Of a stretch of DNA of 64,000 nt, positions 46,617 through 56,641 are shown piece after piece. Within the stretch, counting starts at the first letter, position 1; every line of letters begins with the position of its first letter. The translations under genes were made by a program, and so were the position numbers. Under the pieces are notes generated by a model, which made no database searches, was not told the origin of the DNA, and was given only the letters and a program-made list of their open reading frames with translations. The stretch lies in assembly GCA_049426725.1 (NCBI GenBank), contig JBMSYN010000005.1, forward strand, positions 1 through 64,000, given 5' to 3'. Source of the DNA: UBA961 sp049426725. GTDB taxonomy: Bacteria; Bacteroidota; Ignavibacteria; Kapaibacteriales; UBA961.

Positions 46617-47656
46617 CCGAGTGTTTCCTTTTCTATTTCATCCAAATCCTTCGGAACCGGCTGAATTCTGTTTTCATACACAAAGAAAGCACCTCCAATC
46701 ACAAAACACACAATGAGATTGATTCCATGTGTCAGCGTTGCATAGGCCAATGCTTCTTCAGGCATTATGCCGAAAATCCGTACCATAGCCGTTTGTATCA
46801 GAGTATGATAAACACCAATTCCACCGGGAGCCGGGGTGAATTGAGATAGTGTTCCGACGGAAAATAAAAAAGTGGCATCGATGATATCAAGATTCATTCT
46901 GGATTGAAAATCAAATGAATACATCATGATCCACATCGGCAATAAATATCCGAGCCAGATACCAAAAGATTCCAAAGTGAGGCGTACATATTGCGAAGGT
47001 GTCTTGATCACTTCAAAACCATGCTCAAATGTATCTGTGAGTTTATGAATGCGCTCATAGAAAGCTTGAGAAAATGGTTTGATTGTTACTTTCAATAACC
47101 ATTCTGTCAAAGCCGGAAAAAATGCAATGATGAGAATCAAGACGATGATTGCTGAAAGTACCCCGATGACAGAGAGCATCTGCGCCCATGAAAACCATGG
47201 GAATGCTTGTTCAATATCTGCTCTTTGAAAAATAAACACGCCTGCTATGAATAAGAGAACCATGATGGCATCGAAAAAAAATCGTTCGACGATCATGGAT
47301 GCCATAACGGTGGAAAGAGGGACTTTATCTCTTCGAGAATAGATGATGGGTCGCATGAGCTCACCACCTTTTGGAATCACATTATTCACCGCATATCCTA
47401 TCATGACGGCAGAAAACATGTTCAATAATGAGGGCTTCTCCACAACGGGAGAAAGCATGGTTTTCCAGCGCATCGCTCGTAGCCAATGTGAGACGAGCAT
47501 GACGGGGATGGACAGCATAACCCACTCATATCGAGCATTGATCAAAGTGGAGAAAAGTATGTCCAGATTGATATTGCGTAAAGCGATATAGGATGAACCG
47601 ATCACTATGCCGAGAGTGATCGCAATGCGAAAAATGTGCTTAGCTCTGATATTCAT
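46613..47656 (-). CDS. Lysylphosphatidylglycerol synthase-like membrane protein (UPF0104/flippase-like)
   Basis: A 347-residue integral membrane protein with about eight helices. It shows the family pattern LRAMRWKTML near residue 65, NNVIPKGGELMRPIIY near 95, and TLSQFTPAPGGIGVYHTLIQ near 280, seen in AglD/MprF-type and UPF0104 proteins. Proposed roles for the family include lipid or glycolipid transfer. It has no soluble aminoacyl-transferase domain. It lies 24 bases after uvrA and overlaps crcB. Confidence 0.82.
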   Translation of the reverse strand: MNIRAKHIFRIAITLGIVIGSSYIALRNINLDILFSTLINARYEWVMLSIPVMLVSHWLRAMRWKTMLSPVVEKPSLLNMFSAVMIGYAVNNVIPKGGELMRPIIYSRRDKVPLSTVMASMIVERFFFDAIMVLLFIAGVFIFQRADIEQAFPWFSWAQMLSVIGVLSAIIVLILIIAFFPALTEWLLKVTIKPFSQAFYERIHKLTDTFEHGFEVIKTPSQYVRLTLESFGIWLGYLLPMWIMMYSFDFQSRMNLDIIDATFLFSVGTLSQFTPAPGGIGVYHTLIQTAMVRIFGIMPEEALAYATLTHGINLIVCFVIGGAFFVYENRIQPVPKDLDEIEKETLG

Positions 47657-47680
47657 GTTTGCAAGATACGGTATCGGCGG

Positions 47681-50467
47681 CTATTTCAAGAGTGTTTTCA
47701 GTGCTTTCCCCGTATAAGACTTGCCAGATTTCATGATTTGCTCCGGTGTACCTATAGCAACAATATTCCCTCCCAAATCACCGGCTTCAGGTCCCAAATC
47801 GATGATATGATCGGCTGAAGCAATCACATGAAGATGATGTTCAATGATGAGAACAGAATGTCCTTTCGCCACAAGAGCCCTGAAACATGTAAGCAAAGTG
47901 GCAATATCATCCAAATGTAATCCGGTGGTCGGCTCATCAAAAATGAACAATGTTTGTTCAGATCGAGAATCATCAATAGCTGCAGCCAATTTGATACGCT
48001 GTGCTTCTCCTCCTGACAGGCGAGTGCTGGGCTGACCCAATCGTACATATCCCAAACCAACATCAGAAAGAACTTGCAGCTTATTGACGATGCGTTTATT
48101 ACCTGCAAAAAATGTCAGAGCTTCATGAACTGTCATATTCAACACATCCATGATTGAAGCACCTTTATAGAGAATGTCTCTTGCTTCTTTTTTATATCTG
48201 GATCCTTTGCATGTCTCACATTCAAGTGTGATATCCGGTAGGAATTGCATTTCAACCGTTACGGTTCCCTCACCTTCGCATGCATCGCAACGCCCACCGG
48301 GAACATTAAAAGAAAAATGCCCCGGACGCCAACCAAGTTGTTTTGCGGCTTGGGTATCGGCAAAGAGATCGCGAATTGCATCAAATGCTTTTGTATATGT
48401 CACCGGTGTTGAACGAGATGATTTCCCAATCGGTGATTGATCCACAATCTCGATGGCTTGTAAATGTTCAGAGCCGGTCACATCCTTACAGGCACCTATC
48501 GAACCTGCAAAGCCTGCATATTTCTTCTTAAGAGCAGGTGCAAGCACTTCATGAACAAGCGTGCTTTTACCCGATCCTGAAACGCCGGTAATCACAACAA
48601 TACAGCCAAGTGGAATATGTACATTGTCTCCCTTGAGATTGCGTTCAATCGGTTGAATAATTTCCAGTGATTTCCCATTCCCCTTTGACCGTTTCGCAGG
48701 AATTTGAATGCTTTGTTTACCCGATAAGTATTGTCCTGTAAGTGATGTTTTTGATGAAAGCATTTCTTCAACAGAACCTGAAAAAATGATATGACCACCC
48801 AATTCTCCGGCTTTTGGTCCAATGTCTATGATATGATCCGCTGATGCAATGATATCGGGGTCATGTTCAACCACAACAACAGTATTTCCAAGAGAGCGAA
48901 GTCTTTTCAAGAGATGCATCAATCGCCAAGTATCTCGATGATGCAGACCAATGCTGGGTTCATCCAGCACATATAATGTACCAACCAATGAACTGCCAAG
49001 AGAAGTGGCAAGTGTGATTCTTTGTGATTCTCCACCTGAAAGCGTATGCGCCATGCGGTCTAATGTGATATACTCTAAACCAATTTCAACCAACATGCGA
49101 AGTCTGGATCGAATCTCTTTTAATACCATCTCAGCAATATGCAATTGATATTCATCCAATTTGAGTGCCTCAAACCAAGCGGATGCTTCGGCAATTGTCA
49201 TGCGAATGATGTCAGGCAAAGTCAATTCCCCAACAAATACTCTTCTTGCTGATCTACGCAAGCGTGCTCCATGACATACATGACAAGTGGTATAGCCACG
49301 ATAGCGCGAGAGCAAAACACGATATCCAACTTTCGATGCTGCTTTTTCTTCGGCTCTTGCAAAAAAGCCATTGATGCCGGGAAAAAGAGTATCACCTTCC
49401 CATAGCATCTGTTGTTGCTTTTCTGTGAGCATTGAAAAAGGAATACCAATTGATATGGAATGTCTTTTTGCAAAGTCGAGAGAATCACGATGATATTCTG
49501 TGAATCCCGCAGTTCTAAAAGGATGAATAGCGCCTTTCTGCAATGACAAATGCTTGTCGGGTACCACCAGATCTTTGTCCAATCCGATGCTTCGACCAAA
49601 TCCCTGACATTCAGTGCATGCTCCAAAAGGAGAATTGAAAGAAAATAATCGGGGTTCCGGTTCTTGATAGACTATTCCACAAAATGCACATTCATGTACA
49701 TTGCTGAAACATGCATCTTCCATAGATGTGATATTTCGGACGGTGACTCTTCCATGACCCAATGAAAAAGCAGTTTCAAGTGAATCGGTGAGACGCGATA
49801 CAAATTCTTGATCTTTCTTGATGATGATTCGATCTCCCAGCATCATCAATTCATCATGATCATCAATGGATGAAAGCTTCGTTTCTTGTAAATCTATGAT
49901 CACATCACTTGCTGGCTTTACAGCTCTGTAAAAACCATTTTCTATAAGTGAATCAATGGCTTGTTCAAATGATTGATCAATTGCATGAATTGGAAAGAGA
50001 ATATACAGTCGGTCTCCTTCATTCCACTCGGAAATGATGGAAGCTGCATGTGCCGGAGTGTCTTTTCTCACTATGCGACCACATGTACATGTTGTGATGC
50101 CTATTCTTCCAAACAATAATCGTAGATAATCATATATCTCGGTTTGAGTTGCAACGGTAGATCGAGGATTTCTGGCAAATCCTCTTTGCTCTATTGCTAT
50201 GGCTGGTGGAAGACCTGTGATGCTTTCAACATCGGGTTTATTCATTCTGTCGAGAAATTGTCGCGCATAGGACGACAAAGATTCCACGAATCTTCTTTGA
50301 CCCTCTGCATACAATGTTTCAAAAGCAAGTGAAGACTTTCCGGAACCACTTACACCTGAGATGACCGTGAGTGCATTTCTTGGTATGTCGCATGATACTT
50401 CTTGCAGATTGTTTACGCGAGCATTTGTGATGGTGATATGCTTGTGTTTGGTTGATGTTTTTGGCAT
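47681..50467 (-). CDS. uvrA: Excinuclease ABC subunit A
   Basis: A 928-residue DNA-damage recognition ATPase. It has two ABC modules, each with Walker A (GVSGSGKSSLAF near the N-terminus, GVSGSGKSTLVHEVL in the second half), signature LSGGESQRI / LSGGEAQRIKL, and Walker B (VLDEPSIGLH / IFDEPTTGLHLDD). Zinc modules CAFC...CTEC and CDACEGEG...CETC are intact. It recruits UvrB and UvrC in nucleotide excision repair. It follows the PhoD gene by 22 bases. Confidence 0.97.
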   Translation of the reverse strand: MPKTSTKHKHITITNARVNNLQEVSCDIPRNALTVISGVSGSGKSSLAFETLYAEGQRRFVESLSSYARQFLDRMNKPDVESITGLPPAIAIEQRGFARNPRSTVATQTEIYDYLRLLFGRIGITTCTCGRIVRKDTPAHAASIISEWNEGDRLYILFPIHAIDQSFEQAIDSLIENGFYRAVKPASDVIIDLQETKLSSIDDHDELMMLGDRIIIKKDQEFVSRLTDSLETAFSLGHGRVTVRNITSMEDACFSNVHECAFCGIVYQEPEPRLFSFNSPFGACTECQGFGRSIGLDKDLVVPDKHLSLQKGAIHPFRTAGFTEYHRDSLDFAKRHSISIGIPFSMLTEKQQQMLWEGDTLFPGINGFFARAEEKAASKVGYRVLLSRYRGYTTCHVCHGARLRRSARRVFVGELTLPDIIRMTIAEASAWFEALKLDEYQLHIAEMVLKEIRSRLRMLVEIGLEYITLDRMAHTLSGGESQRITLATSLGSSLVGTLYVLDEPSIGLHHRDTWRLMHLLKRLRSLGNTVVVVEHDPDIIASADHIIDIGPKAGELGGHIIFSGSVEEMLSSKTSLTGQYLSGKQSIQIPAKRSKGNGKSLEIIQPIERNLKGDNVHIPLGCIVVITGVSGSGKSTLVHEVLAPALKKKYAGFAGSIGACKDVTGSEHLQAIEIVDQSPIGKSSRSTPVTYTKAFDAIRDLFADTQAAKQLGWRPGHFSFNVPGGRCDACEGEGTVTVEMQFLPDITLECETCKGSRYKKEARDILYKGASIMDVLNMTVHEALTFFAGNKRIVNKLQVLSDVGLGYVRLGQPSTRLSGGEAQRIKLAAAIDDSRSEQTLFIFDEPTTGLHLDDIATLLTCFRALVAKGHSVLIIEHHLHVIASADHIIDLGPEAGDLGGNIVAIGTPEQIMKSGKSYTGKALKTLLK

Positions 50468-50489
50468 CGAGTAGTAGTCTCCAAAGCCG

Positions 50490-52412
50490 TCAATGAATGA
50501 CGCTGAATGACCGGGTTATGATTGTAGTTCCGGTTTGTAATGTATAATTATAGGTTCCGTTTGGTAATTGTTGTGTATTCACTTCAACGGCATAGGGAGA
50601 TGGCTGATGCATGATTCCATCCATCACTTTCATGACTTCTCGACCATTGATATCGTGAATTGTCATTGTAACGCTCGATTCAGCTGCAATCACATAATGA
50701 ATGAGCATGGCATGATCGCATGGATTAGGATAATTTCCAATGGCAATCGCAGATCCTACGCGTTCAATCGATGAAATGATTGCATCAGGGTCTTGAGGTC
50801 CTCCCGTGCGAATGGGCATCGGACCTAACTCCTGCTTGATGGCATTTTGATTCAGTCCTGTTGAAAATCCTTTATAAAACTTCTGTCCTTTCTTTCTCAC
50901 ATTTGTAGAATCAACAAAGTACCAATCTGCATGAACTTTATTATCCGTGATATCAAGGATTGCATATCCATGATTATCCAATTCGACATCCTTGATATGT
51001 GGATTTAAAGTCTTTGCCTGCAAAACCAAGAACTGCGTTTGAAAAGAACCAGGAGGAACATTAAGTAATTCATTGATATTAGCAGATGTAATACTTGGTG
51101 TTACAAATTCAACTGCTACCGATCCTTTTCCTGTGACTGATTCATATACCGGATCATTTTTTTCAATTGGCAAATCTGAAACCCATGTGCTATGTATGTC
51201 CCCTGTTACAAACACCACATTATTGACATTATCCTTTCTCAATCCTGAAAGTAATGCTTTTCTTTCTGCGGGATAGCCTTCCCAAGAATCCTGATTGGTG
51301 AAACCTTCCAATGGCATGATCATGACTTGATTGCCGATGATTTTCCAGGTGGCATTTGAATTTCTCAGAGATGAATTAAGCCATTCATATTGCTTTTTTC
51401 CGAGCAAGGTTCGATCCGGACTTTGCCAAATAGTAGTATCAATTGCAGTCGAGTTGGTGTCTTTTGGTCCCATTGGTTTATCACGACCTTCAAGTCTCGT
51501 ATCCAGCATATAGAGTTCACACAATGAGCCATAAGAAAGCTTTCGATAGATTGTTCCTTCTCCATCTTGCTCACGAATGGGAAGCCATTCAATGAATGCT
51601 TTTTTTCCTGCTATCTTCCTTTGATTCCAATCTCCTTCATTTGCTTGATGATTTCCTGCACCTCCCGGCCATGAATCATTCGCAGTTTCATGGTCATCCC
51701 AAATACCGATGAATGGATGCAATTGATGCAGTCGTCTCAAATCGGGATCCAGTCGATAAAAAGAATATCTCACTCTATAATCATTCAATGTAACAGCTTC
51801 TTGTTCAGGGATATGTGATCTTCCAACCTTATCTGAATACCCATACCCTTTTGCTTGATACTCATAAATATAATCACCCAGAAAAAGTATGGCATCCAGA
51901 TCATTTCTTTCTGCAATGTGAGCATAGGCATTGAAATATCCTTGCTGATAATTTGCGCATGATGCAATCGCAAAACGAATGGAAAGTACTGAACCTAAAG
52001 GAGTGGTTTTTGTTCTGCCTATAAGCGATAATCTTCCTTGATGGGAAAAGCGATAATAGTAGTGCACATTCGGTTCAAGTCCCAAAACATCTATCTTTAC
52101 TGTATAATCTTTTTCTGATGATGTTGTAAAGACACCTGATTTGACGATGTTCAAACATGCGGGATCTTTTGCCATAACCCATTGAACTTCGGTTGGTCCA
52201 TCCACCTCCGGAGTAATTCTCGTCCAAATGATCACGCGATCGTGCATTGGATCACCGGAAGCTACTCCATGATAAAATGGAGCAAGTGATGGATCGAATG
52301 GAAGCACATCAGTTGTTTTTTTGCCCAATCTTCCATAATCAAAAATACGAGGGATGTCTGCATGAATAAGAGTATTTGTCAGTATCATACCCAAAATAAA
52401 AAGGGATATCAT
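50490..52412 (-). CDS. PhoD-like alkaline phosphatase/phosphodiesterase with T9SS tail
   Basis: A 640-residue secreted metallophosphatase. Signal peptide 1-18. The PhoD N-terminal domain is seen in HGVASGDPMHDRVIIWTRI; the catalytic domain has FLGDYIYEYQAKGYG and IWDDHETANDSW (metal ligands) and VTGDIHSTW. The C-terminal ~90 residues (IGNYPNPCDHAMLIHYVI ... LPNGTYNYTLQTG) form a type A T9SS sorting domain, so the enzyme would be displayed or released through SprA. Its ATG overlaps the upstream TonB-receptor stop by 4 bases. It likely releases phosphate from organic esters. Confidence 0.9.
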   Translation of the reverse strand: MISLFILGMILTNTLIHADIPRIFDYGRLGKKTTDVLPFDPSLAPFYHGVASGDPMHDRVIIWTRITPEVDGPTEVQWVMAKDPACLNIVKSGVFTTSSEKDYTVKIDVLGLEPNVHYYYRFSHQGRLSLIGRTKTTPLGSVLSIRFAIASCANYQQGYFNAYAHIAERNDLDAILFLGDYIYEYQAKGYGYSDKVGRSHIPEQEAVTLNDYRVRYSFYRLDPDLRRLHQLHPFIGIWDDHETANDSWPGGAGNHQANEGDWNQRKIAGKKAFIEWLPIREQDGEGTIYRKLSYGSLCELYMLDTRLEGRDKPMGPKDTNSTAIDTTIWQSPDRTLLGKKQYEWLNSSLRNSNATWKIIGNQVMIMPLEGFTNQDSWEGYPAERKALLSGLRKDNVNNVVFVTGDIHSTWVSDLPIEKNDPVYESVTGKGSVAVEFVTPSITSANINELLNVPPGSFQTQFLVLQAKTLNPHIKDVELDNHGYAILDITDNKVHADWYFVDSTNVRKKGQKFYKGFSTGLNQNAIKQELGPMPIRTGGPQDPDAIISSIERVGSAIAIGNYPNPCDHAMLIHYVIAAESSVTMTIHDINGREVMKVMDGIMHQPSPYAVEVNTQQLPNGTYNYTLQTGTTIITRSFSVIH

Positions 52413-54619
52413 AACAATATCTCTCCTTGTATCGACAATTGTCTATTGGGCGCAAGATTGCCCATTATTTCAGTGTAATAATAATCTAAGACATTCTTTG
52501 CATTGAATGTCAAAGTCAATGGTTTGCCAAATAGTTCATTCATCTTCATGATGATGCGCATATCACAAACATGAATCGGCACGCGGGCATCTGCATCTGT
52601 TATAAAACCAAGAGCTGTTATGCGGGCATCTATGAGTTCAACTTTGCTCAGATAACGATAATCTGCTTGAAATTGAACATGCTCAATGATTGGAATGGTA
52701 ATCCGATTATACCAAAGAACAGAGGATCTATATGGAAGTGTTTGATTCAATGTGACATCAACAGGATCCATATATGTCAGTGATGATTCTATCCCGAATC
52801 CACTTGAAAATTGTGTGCGCATTCCTATTTCTATGCCACTCACTCTTGCGGCTGTTACATTTTGGAACTGCACATTTCCTGTTGCTAGAAATGATGGTTC
52901 AACCAAATCATCCATGGAATTATTGAATGCTGCAATGTCCAACATGAGCATATCGGCATCTTCTGTCAAAGGCAAAACGGTGGAAGCCCCAATTTCATAA
53001 GAAATGCTATACTCCGGTTTGATGGAGAGATTTGGTTGAACGGTAATTCCTTGAAAGCGTAATGCTGCATAGCGTTCTGCAACGGTTGCAGCTCTAAAGC
53101 CTCGACCTATGGACGCTCTGAATTGCACTCCAAATGGTGCAAGCCAACTCGCAGCTATTTTTGGTGATATCACAAACTGTGCATCTGATGTATCTGTTCT
53201 TTCATGATCAAAGCGTCCACCTATCGTCATTACGAGTCCATCAATCCCGGGTTTCACTTCCGTTTGAGCATAACCGGAAACAAATGACTGTTGCTTTCTT
53301 CCATAAATTGGTGCTTCAACGGTATTCACAATTGAATTGAGACCCATTGTCAAGAATATATCAGAAGAAAGCGAACGCGAATATTGGATTTCAGAATTGA
53401 ATGATTGTGCATTACTTGCAACTGCTTCTTCATTGGGACGAAGATTATAATTATCGAAGTCTGTCAGAAACATACTTGAACGAATATTCAAAAGCGAATT
53501 GTCTTCAAAGATATGTCTCAGATTTACACCCATTAATGCTTTCGAAGAAAGCGTCATTCTGTCCGGATTGGAGGTGGTTGGAGGTCTGGTAGCACTATCC
53601 AAAGAATTCCAATATACCCAATCGCCTTTGTCTTCATGCGCAAGATTGATAATTCCCGTCAATGTTGTTCTTGCATAATCATCGAATGTATATGCAATTT
53701 TCGAGAAAAGATTGAAGCGTCTGGATTGATCTATCAAGCGATAACTTTTATCATATCGAGTTCCTCCCAGCACAGTGAACTCCAGTTTGTCAAATCGCTG
53801 ACTATAACTCACATCCAATCCATACAATGGGGGAGGCATATCATGCACAACCCACTGATCAAATGCAGGTTGCGTATAGATTCCGGCATAACTTCGCATC
53901 ATGATGCGTGCCGTATCAGCAGGAGTGCGTGTGAATAATGAAACAACACCACCCAATGCTCCTGTGCCATATAAAGCTGATCCTGCTCCTTTCACAACTT
54001 CAACTCTCTGTATCTCGGGCATAGGTAATGCATCAAATTTCATGTCGCCATTGTCAGCACTCAACATGGGAAATCCATCAAGCAATAATGCAACTCTACT
54101 CCCTATTCCAAGCGCAAATCCGGAAGATCCACGAATGCTGACTTGATCTCTTGCAACATTCACACCTGAAACATATCGCAAAACTTCATCGATGCGATTC
54201 ACATTTCTTTGTTGTATTGCTTGTTGATCAAGGAGAGCAACGGATACGGGTACTTCTTGTATGGATTGTGTTCTCTTTCCGGCAGACACAATGATGGTAT
54301 TTGAATTCACATCCTTGCGAAGAAGTGCAATCGTCACATTTACCTGAGCATTTTGTGAAGCAACAGTTATAGGAACTTTTGCCAGAGCATATCCAACATA
54401 AGAAATGAGCAATGTATAATTCCCCATTTGCAATCGATCAATGGAAAACATTCCTTCTGCATTGGATTTTGCCCCCAATTGCGTGCCATCAATACGAATA
54501 GTAGCTCCATAGAGTGGGTTATTGTCCAGTGAATCAATGACTTTCCCTTTAATGGAGCCCGCATATATGTCGGTATTCCACAGCATGAGAATGAGAAGAC
54601 AGTAAAGGATTCTATTCAT
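52409..54619 (-). CDS. TonB-dependent receptor with carboxypeptidase-regulatory-like domain
   Basis: A 736-residue outer-membrane receptor. Signal peptide 1-21, then a CarboxypepD_reg-like beta-sandwich (~22-105: GSIKGKVIDSLDNNPLYGATIRI), a plug (DEVLRYVSGVNV, IRGSSGFALGIGSRVALLLDGFP, RVEVVKGAGSALYGTGALGGV) and a barrel with the TonB-receptor C-terminus. I chose ATG 54619, giving the best signal peptide; the open frame extends to 54685 into the lipoprotein gene. It lies between a lipoprotein gene and the coupled PhoD gene. Substrate unknown; phosphate-containing or vitamin ligands are possible from context only. Confidence 0.9.
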   Translation of the reverse strand: MNRILYCLLILMLWNTDIYAGSIKGKVIDSLDNNPLYGATIRIDGTQLGAKSNAEGMFSIDRLQMGNYTLLISYVGYALAKVPITVASQNAQVNVTIALLRKDVNSNTIIVSAGKRTQSIQEVPVSVALLDQQAIQQRNVNRIDEVLRYVSGVNVARDQVSIRGSSGFALGIGSRVALLLDGFPMLSADNGDMKFDALPMPEIQRVEVVKGAGSALYGTGALGGVVSLFTRTPADTARIMMRSYAGIYTQPAFDQWVVHDMPPPLYGLDVSYSQRFDKLEFTVLGGTRYDKSYRLIDQSRRFNLFSKIAYTFDDYARTTLTGIINLAHEDKGDWVYWNSLDSATRPPTTSNPDRMTLSSKALMGVNLRHIFEDNSLLNIRSSMFLTDFDNYNLRPNEEAVASNAQSFNSEIQYSRSLSSDIFLTMGLNSIVNTVEAPIYGRKQQSFVSGYAQTEVKPGIDGLVMTIGGRFDHERTDTSDAQFVISPKIAASWLAPFGVQFRASIGRGFRAATVAERYAALRFQGITVQPNLSIKPEYSISYEIGASTVLPLTEDADMLMLDIAAFNNSMDDLVEPSFLATGNVQFQNVTAARVSGIEIGMRTQFSSGFGIESSLTYMDPVDVTLNQTLPYRSSVLWYNRITIPIIEHVQFQADYRYLSKVELIDARITALGFITDADARVPIHVCDMRIIMKMNELFGKPLTLTFNAKNVLDYYYTEIMGNLAPNRQLSIQGEILL

Positions 54620-54623
54620 AATG

Positions 54624-55127
54624 TTAAAATGGCTGTGGAGGAATATTGGTAAAATCAACAAGGATGCTAATGGTAACGGTATCACGGGAACGAATCACAA
54701 TCGGCAATGGATCAAAAGTTGATTTGTCGGAATAGACACCCACGATTGTTTGATCATTTAGATCCGTAGAAGTTTGCTGTGCAATCGCAAAATATTGTAA
54801 TGTCATCGGAGGATTCGGAATTGGAATCTCAAAGACGGTTGAATCAACAAATAAAGGCAGCGAAACAAAACCTGAAATGATTGCTCTTCCTTCGAGTAAT
54901 TCATTGACGATTCCCGCACTGTCCGGCAAAGGATATTTCGTGAATCCAGCGGCACGAATGGCAACAACGCTATCAGGTGCATTCGCCCATCCTGCTTTGC
55001 CGCCGGCATAGACAATTGTACCACGCAATAAACCCGGACCAACCTTTGTCTCAGGTTCAGGAGGAGCAAGGCCTTCCCCACAAGATATCAACAAAAGGAG
55101 AAAACAAAGAGAAATGAAATGCATCAT
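54624..55127 (-). CDS. Lipoprotein encoded next to a TonB receptor
   Basis: A 167-residue lipoprotein: signal with lipobox LLLLISC (Cys16), then a Pro/Val-rich beta-type domain that starts GLLRGTIVYAGGKAGW and ends TVTISILVDFTNIPPQPF. The order resembles the surface lipoproteins that pair with TonB receptors, although this is not a SusD (too short). It overlaps the phosphatase-like gene by 4 bases and lies 4 bases before the receptor gene, so a role in the same import process is a fair inference. Confidence 0.7.
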   Translation of the reverse strand: MMHFISLCFLLLLISCGEGLAPPEPETKVGPGLLRGTIVYAGGKAGWANAPDSVVAIRAAGFTKYPLPDSAGIVNELLEGRAIISGFVSLPLFVDSTVFEIPIPNPPMTLQYFAIAQQTSTDLNDQTIVGVYSDKSTFDPLPIVIRSRDTVTISILVDFTNIPPQPF

Positions 55128-55621
55128 AATATGTAACCGGGAAACAATGTTCTAACAAATGTGCACTGCTCATGAGTTTCAGGAGAATCGGAATCCAAGC
55201 AAAAACCTGCATTCTTGCGTAGCTCTGTCAACATGCTTAATGCTTGTTCTCCGGAAATGCGATGATAGAATGCAAGAAAACATGCTATGACCACACCCGT
55301 TCTGCCCAAGCCATGAGCACAACTCACATAAACCGGCAGTGATTTTTTGATTGACTCATCGATGAAAGACAAAACACCATGAATTTGATCCTTGGTTGGA
55401 ATTGAATAATCCTGAATTGGTACATGAATCATCTCCAATTGCTTTGGCAGTTGAAAATCCGGAGAATTACCAATAAATGGATCGGTTTCAAGGAGTGAAA
55501 CCCATCGGCTTATCCCTTCTGGAAGACTTGCCATAGGTCCAATACCCTGCTTAGGTAAAGGGTTTGAACCCGCAAAAACAAGTGTTGGAACAACCGTATA
55601 CCATGAAACATGATTAATCAT
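55124..55621 (-). CDS. Dual-specificity/tyrosine phosphatase-like protein
   Basis: A 165-residue cytoplasmic protein of the cysteine phosphatase fold. The P-loop CX5R is complete: Cys101-AHGLG-Arg107, followed by TG. The residue before Cys is Ser, whereas His is usual (HCxxGxxR). A general-acid Asp lies in PIQDYSIP at residue 71. Such proteins remove phosphate from tyrosine, serine, lipids or nucleotides. ATG 55621 is chosen; an ATG at 55645 would add eight residues. It is the first gene of the minus-strand run, overlapping the lipoprotein gene. Confidence 0.78.
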   Translation of the reverse strand: MINHVSWYTVVPTLVFAGSNPLPKQGIGPMASLPEGISRWVSLLETDPFIGNSPDFQLPKQLEMIHVPIQDYSIPTKDQIHGVLSFIDESIKKSLPVYVSCAHGLGRTGVVIACFLAFYHRISGEQALSMLTELRKNAGFCLDSDSPETHEQCTFVRTLFPGYIL

Positions 55622-55678
55622 CACATTGCATCTCAACAAGTGCATGAAATCAATGCTAAAAATAGTAATTTTGAAGCC

Positions 55679-56626
55679 ATGAATCTATCCTTTTACACAG
55701 TGTTTTCAATCCTTTTCGGGTTCTTTTCCACTTTATTGATTTCGATCAATGCCGAAGAATCCGAACCTATGCCATTACCAACGGTGGCTTATGGAAAAAT
55801 CATACGTTTCACCGATTTCCCTTCAAAATTTGTGAAGTCAAGAACTATTGATGTGTTATTACCAAATGGATATACACCCAAACAATCATATCCGGTTGTG
55901 TATATGCATGATGGACAAATGCTTTTTGATGACACACACACTTGGAATCATCAAGAATGGGGTATTGATGAGGTATTGCATGATTTTAAAGATTCTCTTC
56001 GCCCTGCAATCATTGTCGGTATTTGGAATGTGGATTCTCTCAGAAGAGCCGAATATTTCCCGGAAAAGGCATTGCAGTTTTTGCCGGAACATATTCGTTC
56101 TACTTTTATCGAAAAAGAATTACATGGCAATCCTCTTGCTGATGAGTATCTGCAATTCCTTACTGGAGAACTTAAACCATTCATCGAGAACATGTTTTCG
56201 GTAAGTACGCTTGCGAAAGACAATTTTCTCATGGGATCTAGCATGGGCGGACTCATTTCTCTCTATGCATTATGTGAATATCCACAATATTTTGGTGGTA
56301 TCGCAGGATTATCCACTCATTGGCCAGGTTCTCTGATAGTCAAAGATTCAACAATCCCTTTGTCCATTCTCACTTATATGGATGCTCAATTGCCACCCTC
56401 ATTTGCCAATAAACGTTTGTATATCGATACGGGAACAGAGGGATTAGATGCGTCATATCTTCCCTATTTGGAAAGGATGAATGCGATTTGTTCCAAACAT
56501 GGTTATTCGGAATCAACATATACCGCACTCATTGATGAAGGAGCGGATCACAATGAAGTGGCATGGCGCTCCAGATTACATATTCCTTTAACATTTCTTT
56601 TACGTCAATCATCACTTGCTGATTGA
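55679..56626 (+). CDS. Secreted esterase (alpha/beta hydrolase, PF00756-like)
   Basis: A 315-residue exported hydrolase. Signal peptide 1-25 (ending INAEE). The catalytic Ser is in GSSMGGLISL near residue 186, the family pattern VVYMHDGQMLFDD is near residue 83, and a C-terminal His is in DEGADHNEVAWRSR. Relatives include siderophore and feruloyl esterases and mycolyltransferases; the substrate here is unknown. ATG 55679 gives a proper signal peptide and avoids overlap with the divergent gene; the frame is open to 55610. Confidence 0.82.
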   Translation: MNLSFYTVFSILFGFFSTLLISINAEESEPMPLPTVAYGKIIRFTDFPSKFVKSRTIDVLLPNGYTPKQSYPVVYMHDGQMLFDDTHTWNHQEWGIDEVLHDFKDSLRPAIIVGIWNVDSLRRAEYFPEKALQFLPEHIRSTFIEKELHGNPLADEYLQFLTGELKPFIENMFSVSTLAKDNFLMGSSMGGLISLYALCEYPQYFGGIAGLSTHWPGSLIVKDSTIPLSILTYMDAQLPPSFANKRLYIDTGTEGLDASYLPYLERMNAICSKHGYSESTYTALIDEGADHNEVAWRSRLHIPLTFLLRQSSLAD

Positions 56627-56641
56627 TAAATCATAGTTACA

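Noticed and set aside
46239..46700. Fluoride riboswitch for crcB
   Set aside because: The region upstream of crcB is coding sequence of the preceding gene with a 4-base overlap; no conserved fluoride-aptamer pattern was seen.
55666..55673. TAATTTTG just before the esterase start as a promoter
   Set aside because: No TTG lies 19-22 bases upstream and the start site would fall at the ATG itself.
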